Assembly: GCA_025560025.1 (NCBI GenBank)
Contig: CP048485.1
Span: 2,709,501-2,773,500, forward strand
Source of the DNA: Agrobacterium tumefaciens
GTDB lineage: Bacteria > Pseudomonadota > Alphaproteobacteria > Rhizobiales > Rhizobiaceae
DNA length: 64,000 bases
Direction of reading: 5' to 3'
Position numbers and translations under genes: made by a program. This document shows positions 45,609 to 54,135 of this stretch, in pieces; position 1 is the stretch's first letter, and each line of letters begins with the position of its first letter. The notes under the pieces are model-generated. The model was not told the origin of the DNA and made no database searches. It saw only the letters and a program-made list of their open reading frames with translations.

Positions 45609-46781
45609 ATGTCAGCTGAGACCTCAACTTCTTCCGCGTCCTTCACCAAGGCAAACAAAACACGGCACATCTCACTTGCCATGACGGTCACCTTGCTGGC
45701 CGGCTTGAGTGCCGGAGCGGTTTTTGCTCAGTCGGCATCTGACACCCAGACACAGTCCGCCCCGGGAACGGAAACGGTTCAGCCTGCGCAGCAGCCGGCG
45801 GAAACGCCGAGCGCTCCGGCAATCCAGCCGGCACCGCCTTCCGCTGCTACACCGGAGCAGCCAGCCGCTGCCGCGCCTGCGCCGCTGCAGCCTGCGCCTG
45901 CCGCAGGTAACTCCGCGCCGGCGGCTGAAGGTCTCGCACCACAGCCGACACAGACTGAACAGCCCGCACCTACGAACGCAACAGCCGCGCCGAACGAAGT
46001 CTCGACGCCGGTTGAACCCGTAAGTGCCGAGCCTGCGAGTGCTGAACATCGTGCGGACATTCCGCACAACCTGTCCCCCTGGGGCATGTTCATGGCGGCG
46101 GACTGGGTCGTGAAGGGTGTCATGATCGGTCTTGCCTTCGCATCGCTCGTCACCTGGACAGTATGGGTTGCGAAGTCGATCGAACTTGCCGGTGCCCGCG
46201 TACGCGCCGGTTCGACGCTTAAGGTCATCCGCCGGGCAAAGACCCTGAACGAGGCGACTGAGGCCGTCGAAAAGAAGGGCGGGCCGGCAGCGCTGATGTT
46301 GCGCATGGCGACCCACGAAATGCAGCTTTCCGATGCGGTGGTCGAACATACGGATGGCGGCGGTATCAAGGAGCGTGTCTCTTCGGCGCTGTCGCGTATT
46401 GAAACCCATGCCGGTCGCCGCATGTCACGCGGAACGGGCGTTCTCGCGACCATCGGTTCCACCGCTCCCTTCGTCGGCCTGTTCGGCACTGTCTGGGGCA
46501 TCATGAACTCTTTCATCAGCATTTCGGAATCGCAGACGACCAACCTTGCCGTTGTTGCGCCGGGCATTGCCGAGGCGCTGCTCGCCACCGCCATCGGTCT
46601 CGTCGCCGCCATTCCGGCCGTGGTGATCTATAACGTCTTCGCCCGCTCGATCACCGGTTACCGCCATCTGCTGGCGGATGCAGCAGCCGGCGTGGAACGC
46701 CTCGTCAGCCGCGACCTCGATTTCCGCCGTATTCCGCCGGGCAGCGCCAGCAAGCCAGCAGTATCGCTGGTTGGACGGTGA
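45609..46781 (+). CDS. exbB: TonB-system energiser ExbB
   Basis: This 390-residue protein has an N-terminal signal-like segment, a long Ala/Pro/Gln-rich exported linker up to about residue 145, then the MotA/TolQ/ExbB core with three helices. [25 protein letters not shown] and [21 protein letters not shown] are the conserved pore segments. With ExbD and TonB it converts proton flow into energy for outer-membrane receptors. The long N-terminal extension is usual in rhizobia and pseudomonads. It heads the operon. Confidence 0.95.
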   Translation: MSAETSTSSASFTKANKTRHISLAMTVTLLAGLSAGAVFAQSASDTQTQSAPGTETVQPAQQPAETPSAPAIQPAPPSAATPEQPAAAAPAPLQPAPAAGNSAPAAEGLAPQPTQTEQPAPTNATAAPNEVSTPVEPVSAEPASAEHRADIPHNLSPWGMFMAADWVVKGVMIGLAFASLVTWTVWVAKSIELAGARVRAGSTLKVIRRAKTLNEATEAVEKKGGPAALMLRMATHEMQLSDAVVEHTDGGGIKERVSSALSRIETHAGRRMSRGTGVLATIGSTAPFVGLFGTVWGIMNSFISISESQTTNLAVVAPGIAEALLATAIGLVAAIPAVVIYNVFARSITGYRHLLADAAAGVERLVSRDLDFRRIPPGSASKPAVSLVGR

Positions 46782-46787
46782 TCGGTC

Positions 46788-47273
46788 ATGGCTGGCGGTA
46801 TTCGCGAAAATAGCGGAGACGATCTCTCCGAAAACCACGAGATCAATGTCACGCCCTTCATCGACGTGATGCTGGTTCTGCTGATCATCTTCATGGTCGC
46901 CGCGCCGCTGGCGACCGTGGATGTGAATGTCGATCTGCCCGCCTCCACGGCCAAGCCGGCGGAGCGTCCGGAGGAGCCGCTCTATCTGACGGTCAAGGAC
47001 GATCTCTCACTCAATCTCGGTAATGACGCGGTTGCCCGCGAAGCCTTGGCGGCCGCCATCGACAGGCAGACCGGCGGCAAGAAGGACACGCGTATTTTCC
47101 TGCGTGCCGACAAGGCCGTCGACTACGGCCACTTCATGGAAATCATGAACCTGCTGAGAGATGCCGGTTATCTGAAGATCGCCCTGGTGGGACTGGAAAA
47201 CGCGGCTGCGGCGTCGCAGCCCGCCGCTGCTGGCCAACCCGTGGCGCCGGCAGCGCAGGGAACCGCGCCATGA
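46788..47273 (+). CDS. exbD: TonB-system protein ExbD
   Basis: This 161-residue protein has one transmembrane helix with the essential Asp in [19 protein letters not shown], followed by a periplasmic domain and an Ala-rich tail. It begins 6 bases after exbB and overlaps the tonB start by four bases. ExbD forms the proton channel together with ExbB. Confidence 0.95.
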   Translation: MAGGIRENSGDDLSENHEINVTPFIDVMLVLLIIFMVAAPLATVDVNVDLPASTAKPAERPEEPLYLTVKDDLSLNLGNDAVAREALAAAIDRQTGGKKDTRIFLRADKAVDYGHFMEIMNLLRDAGYLKIALVGLENAAAASQPAAAGQPVAPAAQGTAP

Positions 47274-48199
47274 CTGAAAACGGCTACCCGCAGGCCCGGC
47301 ATTCCCGTCTCGGGGAAGTGACGCTGTGGTCCGCCGCGGCGCTGCTCATGCTGGGCGTTCATGCCGGTTTTGCCTATTATCTGATGCAGGAGTCCGAGGA
47401 GCAGGAAGCCGGCGGGCCGCCGCCTGCCGCGATCATGATCGAAATGGCGGCGATACCGGAAGCCGTCAAGACGGAAGAAACGACGCCGGCGCAGGATGTC
47501 GAAGACGCCGAAGAGGTAAAGAGCGACAGCAGCGAACCGGTGGAGGAAGCCGCCCCGGAAGAGCCGCCGCCACCGGAGCCCGTTGCTGAAACGCCGCCAC
47601 CACCGCCGGAGCCGGTGCAGCCGCCTGAGCCGCCGGTCGAGGAGATCGTCGAACCGCAGGAAATTCCCGAACCCGTGGAACCCATCGATCCCGTTCAGGA
47701 GCAGATGATGGCGGAACTCGAAAATGTCGAGGTTCCCTTGCCAGTCGTAAGGCCTCCGCCGCCACCCGTCGAAAAGAAGGTGGAAAAGAAAGAGCCGGAA
47801 GAGAAAAAGAAGGTCGAGCGCCAGCGCCCCAAACCGCAGCAGGCATCGGAATTGCGCGAAACCGCAAAGGCGGAAGCCCAGCAGTCCGATCGGACGGCGG
47901 CATCACGCAGCAATGCCGGTTTCTTCTCGTCCTCGTCCATGTCAAATGCCGACTGGGGTGCGAAAGTGCGCTCGGCGATGCAACGGCGACTGGTTCGCTC
48001 GGCTGGAAAATCGGGAATGACCATTACGGTTTCGTTCAAGATTGATAGCGGCGGATCCGTCGGCGGTGCGAGGATTGTTTCATCCACCGGCGACTCGGCG
48101 ATGGACCAGAAGCTTCTGGCCGTCATACAAAAGGCGTCCGTCTCGCCGCCCCCTCCAGGCGCAAATACGAGTTTTACCTTGCCGATTCTTTTCAAGTAG
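47270..48199 (+). CDS. tonB: Energy transducer TonB
   Basis: This 309-residue protein has an N-terminal membrane anchor, a long Pro/Glu-rich then Lys/Glu-rich periplasmic spacer (repeated EPPPPEP, PPPPPVEKKVEKKEPEEKKK) and a C-terminal TonB domain (GMTITVSFKIDSGGSVGGARIVSSTGD, then FTLPILFK). It spans the periplasm and drives receptors such as siderophore transporters. The start overlaps exbD by ATGA. It is the last gene of the operon and has its own terminator. Confidence 0.93.
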   Translation: MTENGYPQARHSRLGEVTLWSAAALLMLGVHAGFAYYLMQESEEQEAGGPPPAAIMIEMAAIPEAVKTEETTPAQDVEDAEEVKSDSSEPVEEAAPEEPPPPEPVAETPPPPPEPVQPPEPPVEEIVEPQEIPEPVEPIDPVQEQMMAELENVEVPLPVVRPPPPPVEKKVEKKEPEEKKKVERQRPKPQQASELRETAKAEAQQSDRTAASRSNAGFFSSSSMSNADWGAKVRSAMQRRLVRSAGKSGMTITVSFKIDSGGSVGGARIVSSTGDSAMDQKLLAVIQKASVSPPPPGANTSFTLPILFK

Positions 48200-48219
48200 G
48201 CTGGAACTGAACGATTATC

Positions 48220-48263
48220 TCAGGCATCCCAGCTCCGGAAAGGATGGGATGCCTGATTTATTT
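48220..48263 (+). terminator. Terminator after tonB
   Basis: Perfect 12-bp arms TCAGGCATCCCA and TGGGATGCCTGA with a 13-base loop are followed by a T-rich tail. Confidence 0.9.
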
Positions 48264-48348
48264 TCCATGTTGATTTGCAGCGGTCCTATGCCGCAAAGTA
48301 GGACCAATCCGTCCCATCGCATGCAAGCCAACAGGAATCACGAAAATC

Positions 48349-49338
48349 ATGAAATTCTCAATCGCAGAGGCGGAGGATCTCGTATCCTCTATCTTTGAGC
48401 GCAATGGCGTTCTGCCGCAAAACGCCCGCTCGGTGGCAAAGGCGCTCGTCGCCTCCGAGGCGGCCGGTCAAGGCGGTCACGGTTTTCGTCGTATCCCTGT
48501 TTATATTCGCCAGGCGCGGGTTGGAAAGGTCGATGGCAAGGCGCGTCCCGTAGCGGCGCGGGTAAAGCCGGGCGTCCTGTCAGTCGACGCCAATCACGGC
48601 TATGCCTATCCGGCGATCGATTGCGCCCTTGAGGAATTGCCTGACATGGTCCGGCAGCAGGGCATCGCGCTTGCCGCGATCCACCGTTCCCATCATGCGG
48701 GTGTCATGGCGCTGACGGTCGAGCGGCTCGCCGAAATGGGCTTTGTCGCGCTCATGTTCGCCAATGCGCCGGCATCCATGGCGCCCTGGGGCGGCAGCAA
48801 ACCGCTTTATGGAACCAATCCAATCGCCTTCGCCACCCCCGTCGGCGGCGCCGATCCGCTGGTGATCGATCTGGCCCTGTCCAAGGTCGCACGCGGAAAG
48901 ATCATGGCGGCCCGCCAGAAGGGTGAAACCATCCCCGGCGACTGGGCTCTGGACCGAAACGGCCGGCCTACGACCGATCCCGAAGAGGCCATAGAGGGAA
49001 CCATGGTGCCCGCAGGCGAGGCTAAGGGCGCTGCCTTGGCGCTGATGGTGGAGATCATGGCAGCAGCGATTACCGGCGGAAACTTCGCATTCGAGGCGTC
49101 TTCCCTTCTGGATGACAAGGGTGCTCCGCCGTCGCTCGGCCACACGATCATCGCCATAGATCCGGTATCGTCGGGCGGTGCCGCTTTTACTAAGCGACTG
49201 GCGCTCATCGCTGGCGAAATAGAAAAGCAGGAGAATGTGCGTCTGCCCGGCCGGCGCAGCCAGGGCGTTCGCAGGCAGGCTCTGGAAAGCGGGATCGTCG
49301 TCGAAAGCGATATTCTCGCTGAAATCCGGTCGCTTTGA
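48349..49338 (+). CDS. Ldh-family oxidoreductase (malate/lactate dehydrogenase-like)
   Basis: This 329-residue protein belongs to the Ldh_2 family of NAD(P)-dependent dehydrogenases unrelated to classical MDH. ASEAAGQGGHGFRRIPVY near the start, AIHRSHHAG with the catalytic His, and GGSKPLYGTNPIAFATPV are family regions. Members act on malate, lactate, sulfolactate, ureidoglycolate or cyclic imino acids, so the substrate is open. It stands alone after the tonB terminator. No membrane segment is seen. Confidence 0.85.
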   Translation: MKFSIAEAEDLVSSIFERNGVLPQNARSVAKALVASEAAGQGGHGFRRIPVYIRQARVGKVDGKARPVAARVKPGVLSVDANHGYAYPAIDCALEELPDMVRQQGIALAAIHRSHHAGVMALTVERLAEMGFVALMFANAPASMAPWGGSKPLYGTNPIAFATPVGGADPLVIDLALSKVARGKIMAARQKGETIPGDWALDRNGRPTTDPEEAIEGTMVPAGEAKGAALALMVEIMAAAITGGNFAFEASSLLDDKGAPPSLGHTIIAIDPVSSGGAAFTKRLALIAGEIEKQENVRLPGRRSQGVRRQALESGIVVESDILAEIRSL

Positions 49339-49416
49339 CGACCCGAAAAATAAAAACCCGGCAGACCGAGTGATCCGCCGGGCAAACCGTTTATGGCTGC
49401 TTTGCAATGCGTCGAT

Positions 49417-49566
49417 GTGGTTCGGAAATCATTTCCGAACCACCTCTGGTCCGCCATCCTTCCATTGAAAGGAAGGATTCTGACGCAGAAAGCCGCTCAT
49501 CCGGTTTTGGCTTACGGGAAGGGGACGATTTCGCGTAAGCTGTCGTAGCGGGTCATGGGCGCCGGT
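49417..49566. other. Hairpin-rich spacer between convergent genes
   Basis: Three perfect hairpins follow each other. GTGGTTCGGAAAT/ATTTCCGAACCAC has a one-base loop (49417-49443). ATCCTTCC/GGAAGGAT has a 7-base loop (49456-49478). GCTTACG/CGTAAGC lies at 49510-49540. A fourth, less certain CGCCGG/CCGGCG lies at the right end. No ORF is supported. It could be a small RNA, a protein-binding dyad or transcript ends. Confidence 0.45.
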
Positions 49567-49586
49567 CGGCCTTGGTCCGGCGGCGA

Positions 49587-49832
49587 TTAGGCATCCTGTT
49601 CGATTAGGCCGCGCAGCAGCGCGATGCTGACCGCATTCAGCAGATTGGCAGCACCCAGCCTCTGGCGCACCCGCTCCAGCGTATCCTTTACGTCCGCTTC
49701 GTCCGCACCGGTCATCAAGGCGACGTGTGAGGGATGTTTGCCCCGTGCCACCAGCCCCAGATACTGTCGTTCACGGTCCGAAAGGACGATTTCACGTGTT
49801 TGGCGATGTTCATGCGGCGTTTTCGAAGACAT
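49587..49832 (-). CDS. Small LuxR-type helix-turn-helix protein
   Basis: This 81-residue protein consists of little more than a GerE/LuxR-type DNA-binding domain: LSDRERQYLGLVARGKHPSHVALMTG matches the usual start of that domain, and LERVRQRLGAANLLNAVSIAL its end. No receiver or ligand domain is present. ATG 49832 follows GAGGCTGAAAGAAC. Such single-domain proteins are common in rhizobia. Targets are unknown. Confidence 0.7.
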   Translation of the reverse strand: MSSKTPHEHRQTREIVLSDRERQYLGLVARGKHPSHVALMTGADEADVKDTLERVRQRLGAANLLNAVSIALLRGLIEQDA

Positions 49833-50299
49833 GTTCTTTCAGCCTCAAAAGAGATCGACCTTCCCGCAGCACGATCAGGGTCTGTTATAGTTCCAATCCC
49901 TTAAACCGGCCGGCAAACCGCTGCGTCTGCTCTTGAACAGCAACGCCAATCTCGGCCAGGAGTTTCGTCAGGCATCAGGAATTCTGCAATAAATGGTCAC
50001 TTGCGCACCAGCCGGTCCCGGCATCATCCCTTGGCAATGGAAAACTGCTCCATTATTTCTCCAAGGGACCGGAATCGGTTCCTTTAGAGAACAATAAAAA
50101 ATTCAAAGCTTTGGAATGTTTTCGTTATACCCGAAGGGACACGCGGCGCTCTATTAGGCGATATCCCATATCAAGAGAATAACATCTCGCGCCAAGTTCT
50201 GCGTCTTTATTGTTATGTTTCGATACAGAAGCCGATAAACATCGATATATTTTACAAATTTATTTAATGATTACGAAACATTGATGCAGAAAACGGGTC
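49833..50299. other. Gene-free spacer before the AraC-type gene
   Basis: About 470 bases contain no supportable gene. The right half (50090-50280) is clearly more AT-rich than the surroundings. A partial inverted repeat AAGGGACCG/CGGTTCCTT lies near 50072-50095. The left part must hold the promoter of the small LuxR-type gene. Confidence 0.5.
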
Positions 50300-51340
50300 T
50301 TATCTGGTGGAATGATGCGCGTGTTTTCTGCGAATATCCGTCGGCGTTGCCCCGAACCAGCGGGAAACGGAGCGCGAAAACGCCCCCGGCGTTGAATAAC
50401 CGAGCCTGTAGCTGATGTCGGAGACCGGAAGGTCGCTTTCCACGAGAAGCTTGAAGCCGGCATTTTTGCGAATGGCGTCCTTTATCTCGTTGAGATTGGT
50501 TCCAAGCTCGGCAAGCCGCCGCTGAAAACTACGCTCCGACAGGTTGAAATAGGGTGCGATTTCGCCGAGCGACAGTTCCGCATCAGAGAGCCGCACCTGC
50601 ATGTATCGTTTCACCTGATCGATGAAATGTGTTGCATCCGCCGATGTTTCCGGCCGCAGCATCCGGCACTGCAAGTTCATCAGCTCGAACAGCCGCTCAT
50701 CCGCATTCGGATTGACGACATCGAGAAGCGATGTTGGAAGGCGCATGGTATGGATAGGCTGGGAAAAGCTGACGCGTCTGGTCATTTTTTCTTTAAATAG
50801 CTGAATATTATTCGGTTTCTGCCGTTCCAGACCGATCTCTATCTGGTTGATCCGCTCCCCTAGAATATCGCGAAGGCGCTGGATCAGAATAGCAAGGGAT
50901 AAATCCACATATTGATCGCGCTTGGCAATTACCGGCGCAAAGGACCATGACAGGGTAACCTGCGCGGCATCCGCCACCATGGTGAAGTTGCTGTTATTGG
51001 TCGCGTAATAAACGTGATCCTGAAGAAACCGCAGAAAGGCCCGCACCGTCGGCGCGCTGATCAGGCCATATCCGAATGCGCCGGACGCGCCGGCTGGAAA
51101 GGTGGAAGCGCATTGCAGACCGAAGGCATCGTCACCGGAGATCAGTGCGCAGGTCTCCAGCAGGCGGCACAATCTGTCGAGGCTGATACGCTCCGTGAGG
51201 CTGTCGAACGTGGCGGGATTTATATCGAGAGCCTTGCAGATGGGGGTGATATCAATGCCCCGCGACCGCGCATAATTGCCGACGCCAGCGGCAAGACCGG
51301 CCACCACAGTTATCTCGTCGCTGACCCTCTTGTCGGGCAT
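50300..51340 (-). CDS. AraC-family transcriptional regulator
   Basis: This 346-residue protein has a long N-terminal Arabinose_bd-type domain (AAGVGNYARSRGIDITPICKAL, FGLQCASTFPAGASGAFGYG) and a C-terminal AraC helix-turn-helix pair (LSLGEIAPYFNLSERSFQRRL and VSDISYRLGYSTPGAFSRSVSRWFG). The domain order fits the OruR/ArgR-like branch. It lies just beyond phnN on the same strand, but its 3' side has no partner gene, so its target is unknown. Confidence 0.88.
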   Translation of the reverse strand: MPDKRVSDEITVVAGLAAGVGNYARSRGIDITPICKALDINPATFDSLTERISLDRLCRLLETCALISGDDAFGLQCASTFPAGASGAFGYGLISAPTVRAFLRFLQDHVYYATNNSNFTMVADAAQVTLSWSFAPVIAKRDQYVDLSLAILIQRLRDILGERINQIEIGLERQKPNNIQLFKEKMTRRVSFSQPIHTMRLPTSLLDVVNPNADERLFELMNLQCRMLRPETSADATHFIDQVKRYMQVRLSDAELSLGEIAPYFNLSERSFQRRLAELGTNLNEIKDAIRKNAGFKLLVESDLPVSDISYRLGYSTPGAFSRSVSRWFGATPTDIRRKHAHHSTR

Positions 51341-51427
51341 CCCTCGCCTTGGCGTACCATGTTTGGAAATTGTCGCCTGATGGTAAGCTTTGTAAGGCCT
51401 CTTGTCGAGCGGTTAGGCCGGGGGATT

Positions 51428-52030
51428 TTAGAGGCGGGCAGGGCGGGCGTTCTGCTCTAGCACCTGCATGATGGTTTTCCCCGCATCTTCGATGGCACCA
51501 CTATTGTCCACCGTCGTTACGTCGAAATCCCCGGCGACCGCAAGCGAGCTGCGTTCCAGCCGCAGGAGGATTTCCTCCCGGCTTTCCCGCCCGCGCTGCT
51601 CCAGCCGCCGCGCCAGCACCTCCGGCCGTGCAACGATGTTCACCACCTTGAGGCGTGAAAAGGCGGCGCCAAAATGGGGTAACGCCGAGCGCGAGCCGTT
51701 AGCGATCACCACCTCTCCCGCATTGAGATGGTGATGGACGGCGGCTGGAATGCCGTATTTCAGCCCATGCGCCTGCCAGGAGACCGCAAAGGCGCCCTCA
51801 TCCTGTAAGCGGTTGAACTCGGTCATGGACACGGCATCGTGGTTTTCGCCGCCCGCATCGCCGCTACGGGTAATGACCCGGCGGGTAAAGTGGAAGCCCG
51901 GCCGTCCGCACAATTGTGCCGCCGCATACTCCATCAGCGTGTCCTTGCCGGCCCCGCTCGGGCCGACAATCACGATCATGGTTCCGGGCGTTGCGCCGGC
52001 CCGCCGATTATCCTGTTCGCCACCGGTCAT
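51428..52030 (-). CDS. phnN: Ribose 1,5-bisphosphate phosphokinase PhnN
   Basis: This 200-residue guanylate-kinase-like enzyme has Walker A VGPSGAGKDTL and the RRVITRSGD segment. PhnN phosphorylates ribose 1,5-bisphosphate to PRPP, the last step of the C-P lyase pathway. ATG 52030 overlaps the phnM stop by four bases. It is the last gene of its unit. Confidence 0.93.
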   Translation of the reverse strand: MTGGEQDNRRAGATPGTMIVIVGPSGAGKDTLMEYAAAQLCGRPGFHFTRRVITRSGDAGGENHDAVSMTEFNRLQDEGAFAVSWQAHGLKYGIPAAVHHHLNAGEVVIANGSRSALPHFGAAFSRLKVVNIVARPEVLARRLEQRGRESREEILLRLERSSLAVAGDFDVTTVDNSGAIEDAGKTIMQVLEQNARPARL

Positions 52031-53163
52031 GCGACACGTTTGCCCTGACGCCAGACGGAACGGGCAACGGGGACGCCGTCTTCGCGGTGAACCCTGACGA
52101 GATCGGCCCGCAATCCCGACGCTATGCGGCCGCGGTCATGCAGGCCCACCGTTCGTGCCGGTGTAGCGGTGACCATGCGGAGCGCTTCCGGCAGGGTGAT
52201 GGCTTCCACCTGGTCGGCGAGCAGGAACGGCGCGTAAAGCAGGCTGAACGGCACATAGTCGGAAGAAAGAACATCCAGCACGCCGAGCTCGGCGAGATCG
52301 CGCGCAGCGATGTTGCCGGAATGGGACTTGCCACGGACGATGTTCGGCGCACCCATCAGCACGCTCATGCCGGCACTGTGCGAGGCTTTTGCCGCCTCGA
52401 CGCTGGTGGGGAATTCCGCCAGTTTCACGCCGTGTCCAATCGCTTCGCCCACATGGGCTTCGGTTGCGTCGTCGTGGCTTGCAACGGTTATGCCGCGCGC
52501 CGCGCAACGGGCGGCGAGATAGTCCCGGTGCTTGGCGGAAAATTCCGCCGATGCTTCCTGCCGCCGTCTGACAAATTCGGCGAAGGCCTCGTCGCTCAGT
52601 CCGCGCTTTTTCTGATAATAGAAGATGTATTGATCCATCGACTGGAACTGGCGCTGTCCCGGGGAGTGATCCATCATCGAAATCAGCCGCACGCGCGGAT
52701 CGGTTTCGAAATCTTCGAAATGCTGCAGCACATCGGCGGAGGCGACTTCGCAGCGCAGGTGTAGCATGTGGTCTGCCCGCAGGCGGTTCTGATCGGCCGC
52801 AGCTTCGATAGCGTCGGCCATTTCCCGCATTTCGCCCTTCTTGAAGCCGCCATCTTCGTCGGAACCAAGCCGCAGGCAGTCGAACACCGTGGTGATGCCG
52901 GACGACGCCACCTGTGCATCATGAGCCTGAATGGCCGCGATCTTGTCCCAAAGCACGCCGGGGCGCGGCGAATAATGCTGTTCCAGATGGTCGGTGTGCA
53001 GCTCCACCAGACCGGGGATGAGGAAGTCGCCTTCGAGATCCTCTCCGGTTTTGGAGGCGCCTTCGCTGATATCGGCAATTTTGCCGTCACGGATCAGAAC
53101 GGAACCCAGAATAATATCGTCTTCCAGAACGATACGGGCGTTGGAAAGGGCGTGCTCGGTCAT
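52027..53163 (-). CDS. phnM: RPnTP hydrolase PhnM
   Basis: This 378-residue amidohydrolase-family enzyme has the metal-binding PGLVELHTDHLEQHYSPRPG and later SHDDATEAHV and SDYVPFSLL. PhnM removes pyrophosphate from 5-triphosphoribosyl-1-phosphonate so that PhnJ can act. It overlaps both neighbours by four bases, so the trio is translationally coupled. Confidence 0.95.
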   Translation of the reverse strand: MTEHALSNARIVLEDDIILGSVLIRDGKIADISEGASKTGEDLEGDFLIPGLVELHTDHLEQHYSPRPGVLWDKIAAIQAHDAQVASSGITTVFDCLRLGSDEDGGFKKGEMREMADAIEAAADQNRLRADHMLHLRCEVASADVLQHFEDFETDPRVRLISMMDHSPGQRQFQSMDQYIFYYQKKRGLSDEAFAEFVRRRQEASAEFSAKHRDYLAARCAARGITVASHDDATEAHVGEAIGHGVKLAEFPTSVEAAKASHSAGMSVLMGAPNIVRGKSHSGNIAARDLAELGVLDVLSSDYVPFSLLYAPFLLADQVEAITLPEALRMVTATPARTVGLHDRGRIASGLRADLVRVHREDGVPVARSVWRQGKRVA

Positions 53164-53858
53164 TGGGTCGCATCTTTCTTTGGCTGCTGGCCAAGCGGGT
53201 GCCAGCGATGAACGGTAAAGGGCGCGCCACGCGTTTCTTCAATGAACAAAGCGAGGCCGGAAATGTGGAGGGGCTGATCTGTAAATTCGGCGAATTTCGC
53301 CGTGAGAATCTCATGCATGGCGGGCTGATCGCCCTCATCGATGCGGCCGGTCAAAGTCATGTGAAAACGGAAGTCATCCATGACATGCGGATAACCCCAG
53401 AGCGACAGGTTCTGCCGCTGGCTTTCCGTCAGCATTTGTGGCCGCCGCCGGGCAATATCGGTCTCGGACAGGGGCGCGCGAAACCGGTCGAAATGGTCAA
53501 CGATCTCTGCGGCAAAATCCTGCAACGGCTGATGGATGCGGTCAGGGACCAGCGCAAAAAACGGTCCGAGTGCACCGACGACAATGCGCGGAACATCGAA
53601 GGCAGACTGGCTGGCGGCAAAGTCTTCCAGAGCGGTGATGAGGTCTGCCTCGCTGTATTTTTCAGCAAGCTCAAAAGGGGCCTTCAGCGTGGCGTGGAAA
53701 CCGTAACGGCGTGGCTCTTCCGTCATTTCCGCATAGCTGTCGTGGTCGTCATGCAGAGTGCCGGAAAACGCATCCCGCCCAAGCCAGCGCGATGCTGCTT
53801 CGGTTAGCGGATGATCTTTAGCCGGAGAAAAATAGATGGCGTAGCGCACGGTAAGCAC
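53160..53858 (-). CDS. DUF1045 / Phn-operon protein, 2H-phosphoesterase-like
   Basis: This 232-residue protein belongs to the DUF1045 family found in phn operons (TIGR03223). Two HxT motifs are visible, H55-A-T in YGFHATLKAPFE and H166-M-T in FRFHMTLTG, 111 residues apart. This is the layout of 2H phosphoesterases, which act on cyclic nucleotides or 2',3'-cyclic phosphates. It is first in a unit with phnM and phnN. No phnP, which opens the ribosyl 1,2-cyclic phosphate product of PhnJ, is seen, so this protein may do that step (inference). Confidence 0.85.
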   Translation of the reverse strand: MLTVRYAIYFSPAKDHPLTEAASRWLGRDAFSGTLHDDHDSYAEMTEEPRRYGFHATLKAPFELAEKYSEADLITALEDFAASQSAFDVPRIVVGALGPFFALVPDRIHQPLQDFAAEIVDHFDRFRAPLSETDIARRRPQMLTESQRQNLSLWGYPHVMDDFRFHMTLTGRIDEGDQPAMHEILTAKFAEFTDQPLHISGLALFIEETRGAPFTVHRWHPLGQQPKKDATQ

Positions 53859-53950
53859 TCTTCAGTGTCATGGAAAACCAAGGATGAAAAGCTATTTGGC
53901 GTGACTCGCCCGCTTCCCGCAAGGTCAGGAGTGCGAGGTAATCGCTTTCC

Positions 53951-53968
53951 GTGACAGAATGATGATGC
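53951..53968 (-). promoter_or_regulatory. Candidate Pho box before the DUF1045-phnM-phnN unit
   Basis: On the minus strand GCATCAT-N4-CTGTCAC matches the 7-4-7 Pho-box layout, with the second heptamer at 6 of 7. It lies about 90 bases before the DUF1045 gene and just past the phnCDE terminator, which would give this unit its own promoter. Confidence 0.4.
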
Positions 53969-53973
53969 AGCCG

Positions 53974-53998
53974 GAAAAAACTGCATTCGAAATGCAGT
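53974..53998 (-). terminator. Terminator of the phnC-D-E-E operon
   Basis: On the minus strand ACTGCATT/AATGCAGT with loop TCG is followed immediately by six T. It lies about 140 bases after the last phnE stop. Confidence 0.75.
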
Positions 53999-54078
53999 CA
54001 GGCTCCAGAATACCGTGAAGATGCGCCACGATGTGAAGGCGTTTGCACGGCAAGAAAATTTGCTTCTGTGCCGGGTGA

Positions 54079-54124
54079 AAGCGGGAGGGCGAAAGCCGTG
54101 TGGCTTTCGCGTAAAATCCCGCTT
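54079..54124 (-). repeat. Two-tier inverted repeat after phnE
   Basis: An inner perfect stem GCGAAAGCC/GGCTTTCGC (54089-54097 with 54102-54110) sits inside an outer stem AAGCGGGA/TCCCGCTT (54079-54086 with 54117-54124). It starts 12 bases after the phnE stop and may protect the transcript's 3' end. Confidence 0.6.
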
Positions 54125-54135
54125 CGGTGATGCGA

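Noticed and set aside
49993..50097. 34-codon plus-strand ORF in the spacer before the AraC-type gene
   Set aside because: No ribosome site, and the sequence has no hydrophobic or domain pattern.
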